Source: Candidatus Woesearchaeota archaeon (lineage in GTDB: Archaea > Nanobdellota > Nanobdellia > Woesearchaeales > JABIAG01). From it: DNA of 5,844 nt. Shown here piece after piece: positions 5,075-5,844 of this stretch. Location of the stretch: assembly GCA_019323235.1 (NCBI GenBank), contig JAHWHN010000063.1, forward strand, positions 1 to 5,844, in the 5' to 3' direction. The position numbers were made by a program, and so were the translations under genes. The notes under the pieces were generated by a model. That model did not search any database and was not told where the DNA came from. It saw only the letters and a program-made list of their open reading frames with translations. How positions within the stretch are numbered: position 1 is the first letter of the stretch; each line of letters begins with the position of its first letter.

Positions 5075-5710
5075 TCATTCGTATTCAAACTCTTCATTTT
5101 CTTCTAAGATTTTAACTCTAATCTCATCAGTTTCAGAAATAATTTCATCTCTCAAATGTTCAGCATCTTCTTTATGCCCAACAATACTTCCCCAATGAAT
5201 TGGAATTACAATCTTTGGATGAATTAACATAACTGAGGTAGCAGCATCCTCATAATCCATTGTATAAATTCCTCCAACAGGAACTAACATAATATCTGCT
5301 TCAATCAAATTCATTTCAGGAATTAAATCAGTATCTCCGCAATGATAAATTTTCTTACCATCAACCTCTAAAACATAACCATTACCATTTCCTTTTTTAT
5401 GGTAACCACTATCTATATTATAGGCAGGAACTGCAGTTATCTTAACATCATCAAGTTTAATTGTTTCATTATTATCTAATGCATTTCCATCAATTTGTGA
5501 AATTACATTAGCACTACCAACAATTTTAGTATCATCACACATTAGTTTATCAATAATTTCTTTAGAAAAATGATCATGATGTTCATGAGTTATTAAAATT
5601 AAATTAGCTTTTTCTTCATTATCATAATTACCAATAACTGGGTCAATATAGATAATATAATTATTTATTTTAAGTTTAAAACTTGCTTGACCTAACCATT
5701 TAATTATCAT
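5075..5710 (-). CDS. Metallo-beta-lactamase-fold hydrolase, UPF0173 / UlaG-like
   Basis: The 211-residue protein has the complete MBL-fold metal site. It opens MIIKWLGQASFKL and continues YIDPV. The H-x-H-x-D-H motif is THEHHDHF (H42, H44, D46, H47), followed by AYNIDSGYHKKG with H104, the bridging aspartate YHCGDTD (D126) and the last ligand PIHWGS (H172). This matches the short, soluble UPF0173 metal-dependent hydrolases, related to the lactonase UlaG. They usually hydrolyse ester, phosphodiester or lactone bonds, but the physiological substrate is generally unknown. Length is close to the usual 210-230, so it is complete. The TATA box lies 30 nt before the ATG, predicting a leaderless mRNA. 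The downstream orphan could receive readthrough because no clear T-run follows the stop. A divergent gene begins 114 bp away. Confidence 0.9.
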   Translation of the reverse strand: MIIKWLGQASFKLKINNYIIYIDPVIGNYDNEEKANLILITHEHHDHFSKEIIDKLMCDDTKIVGSANVISQIDGNALDNNETIKLDDVKITAVPAYNIDSGYHKKGNGNGYVLEVDGKKIYHCGDTDLIPEMNLIEADIMLVPVGGIYTMDYEDAATSVMLIHPKIVIPIHWGSIVGHKEDAEHLRDEIISETDEIRVKILEENEEFEYE

Positions 5711-5732
5711 ATCTTAATTACATAGCCAATCA

Positions 5733-5749
5733 TATTTAAATATTTTTGT
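5733..5749 (-). promoter_or_regulatory. BRE/TATA promoter of the UPF0173 hydrolase
   Basis: On the minus strand an ACAAAAAT stretch runs into TTTAAATA (first T at 5740). The ATG at 5710 is 30 nt downstream, again predicting a leaderless transcript. Confidence 0.65.
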
Positions 5750-5771
5750 AAAACAGCACTTAAAAGCATAT

Positions 5772-5785
5772 AAAGTATATACTTT
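5772..5785. promoter_or_regulatory. Perfect 14-bp palindrome in the divergent promoter region
   Basis: AAAGTATATACTTT is an exact inverted repeat lying between two divergent TATA boxes, about 10 bp upstream of the plus-strand one. The position suits an operator for a dimeric regulator of one or both genes. A palindrome this short is expected about once by chance in AT-rich DNA of this length. Confidence 0.3.
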
Positions 5786-5790
5786 TGGGA

Positions 5791-5804
5791 TATATTTTTA
5801 AATA
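5791..5804 (+). promoter_or_regulatory. TATA promoter of the right-edge gene
   Basis: TATATTTTTAAATA contains TTTAAATA (from 5797), 28 nt before the ATG at 5825. This matches the TATA-to-ATG distance of the leaderless genes in the window. Confidence 0.55.
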
Positions 5805-5824
5805 GAGGTCAATTACTAATAAGA

Positions 5825-5844
5825 ATGGATGTAAATACAACCTT
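5825..5844 (+). CDS. Start of a gene cut by the window edge
   Basis: ATG at 5825 opens a frame reading Met-Asp-Val-Asn-Thr-Thr before the window ends. Only the promoter supports it: a TATA box sits 28 nt upstream, the same arrangement as for the complete genes. Too little is visible to suggest a product. It is divergent from the UPF0173 hydrolase gene. Confidence 0.5.

Overview
The window looks like chromosomal DNA from an AT-rich archaeon, most likely a small-genome DPANN-type lineage (inference). Nearly every gene has a BRE-like A-rich stretch and a TATA box 28-31 nt before its ATG, which leaves no room for a leader or a Shine-Dalgarno site. The only tRNA is an archaeal-looking tRNA-Gln with encoded CCA. 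The threonyl-tRNA synthetase is of the bacterial type, which suggests old lateral transfer.

Layout, left to right: the last 50 codons of a pirin-family protein (+); a DUF218/YdcF-like protein with an unassigned C-terminal extension (+); a 145-residue orphan with the signature of a PD-(D/E)XK nuclease (+); tRNA-Gln(UUG) on the minus strand; an intergenic block that appears to encode a structured, independently transcribed RNA of about 110 nt (+); thrS (+); converging on it, an unrecognised 392-residue protein (-); a UPF0173/UlaG-like metallo-beta-lactamase-fold hydrolase (-); and, divergent from that, the first codons of a further gene (+).

The most unusual structure is between the nuclease gene and the tRNA. 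The nuclease gene ends inside a decayed, inverted copy of the 3' half of the tRNA-Gln gene: 31 of 40 aligned columns are identical, followed by a shared T6 run. The copy begins in the anticodon loop and runs through the CCA. Together with the tRNA it forms a roughly 94-bp imperfect palindrome. The nuclease stop codon and its last two sense codons lie inside the copy.

Most genes look like separate single-gene transcription units rather than one operon. Translation is represented by tRNA-Gln and thrS. The nuclease, the 392-residue orphan and the structured RNA are the accessory or unknown parts. I saw no CRISPR array, rRNA gene, insertion sequence or origin.
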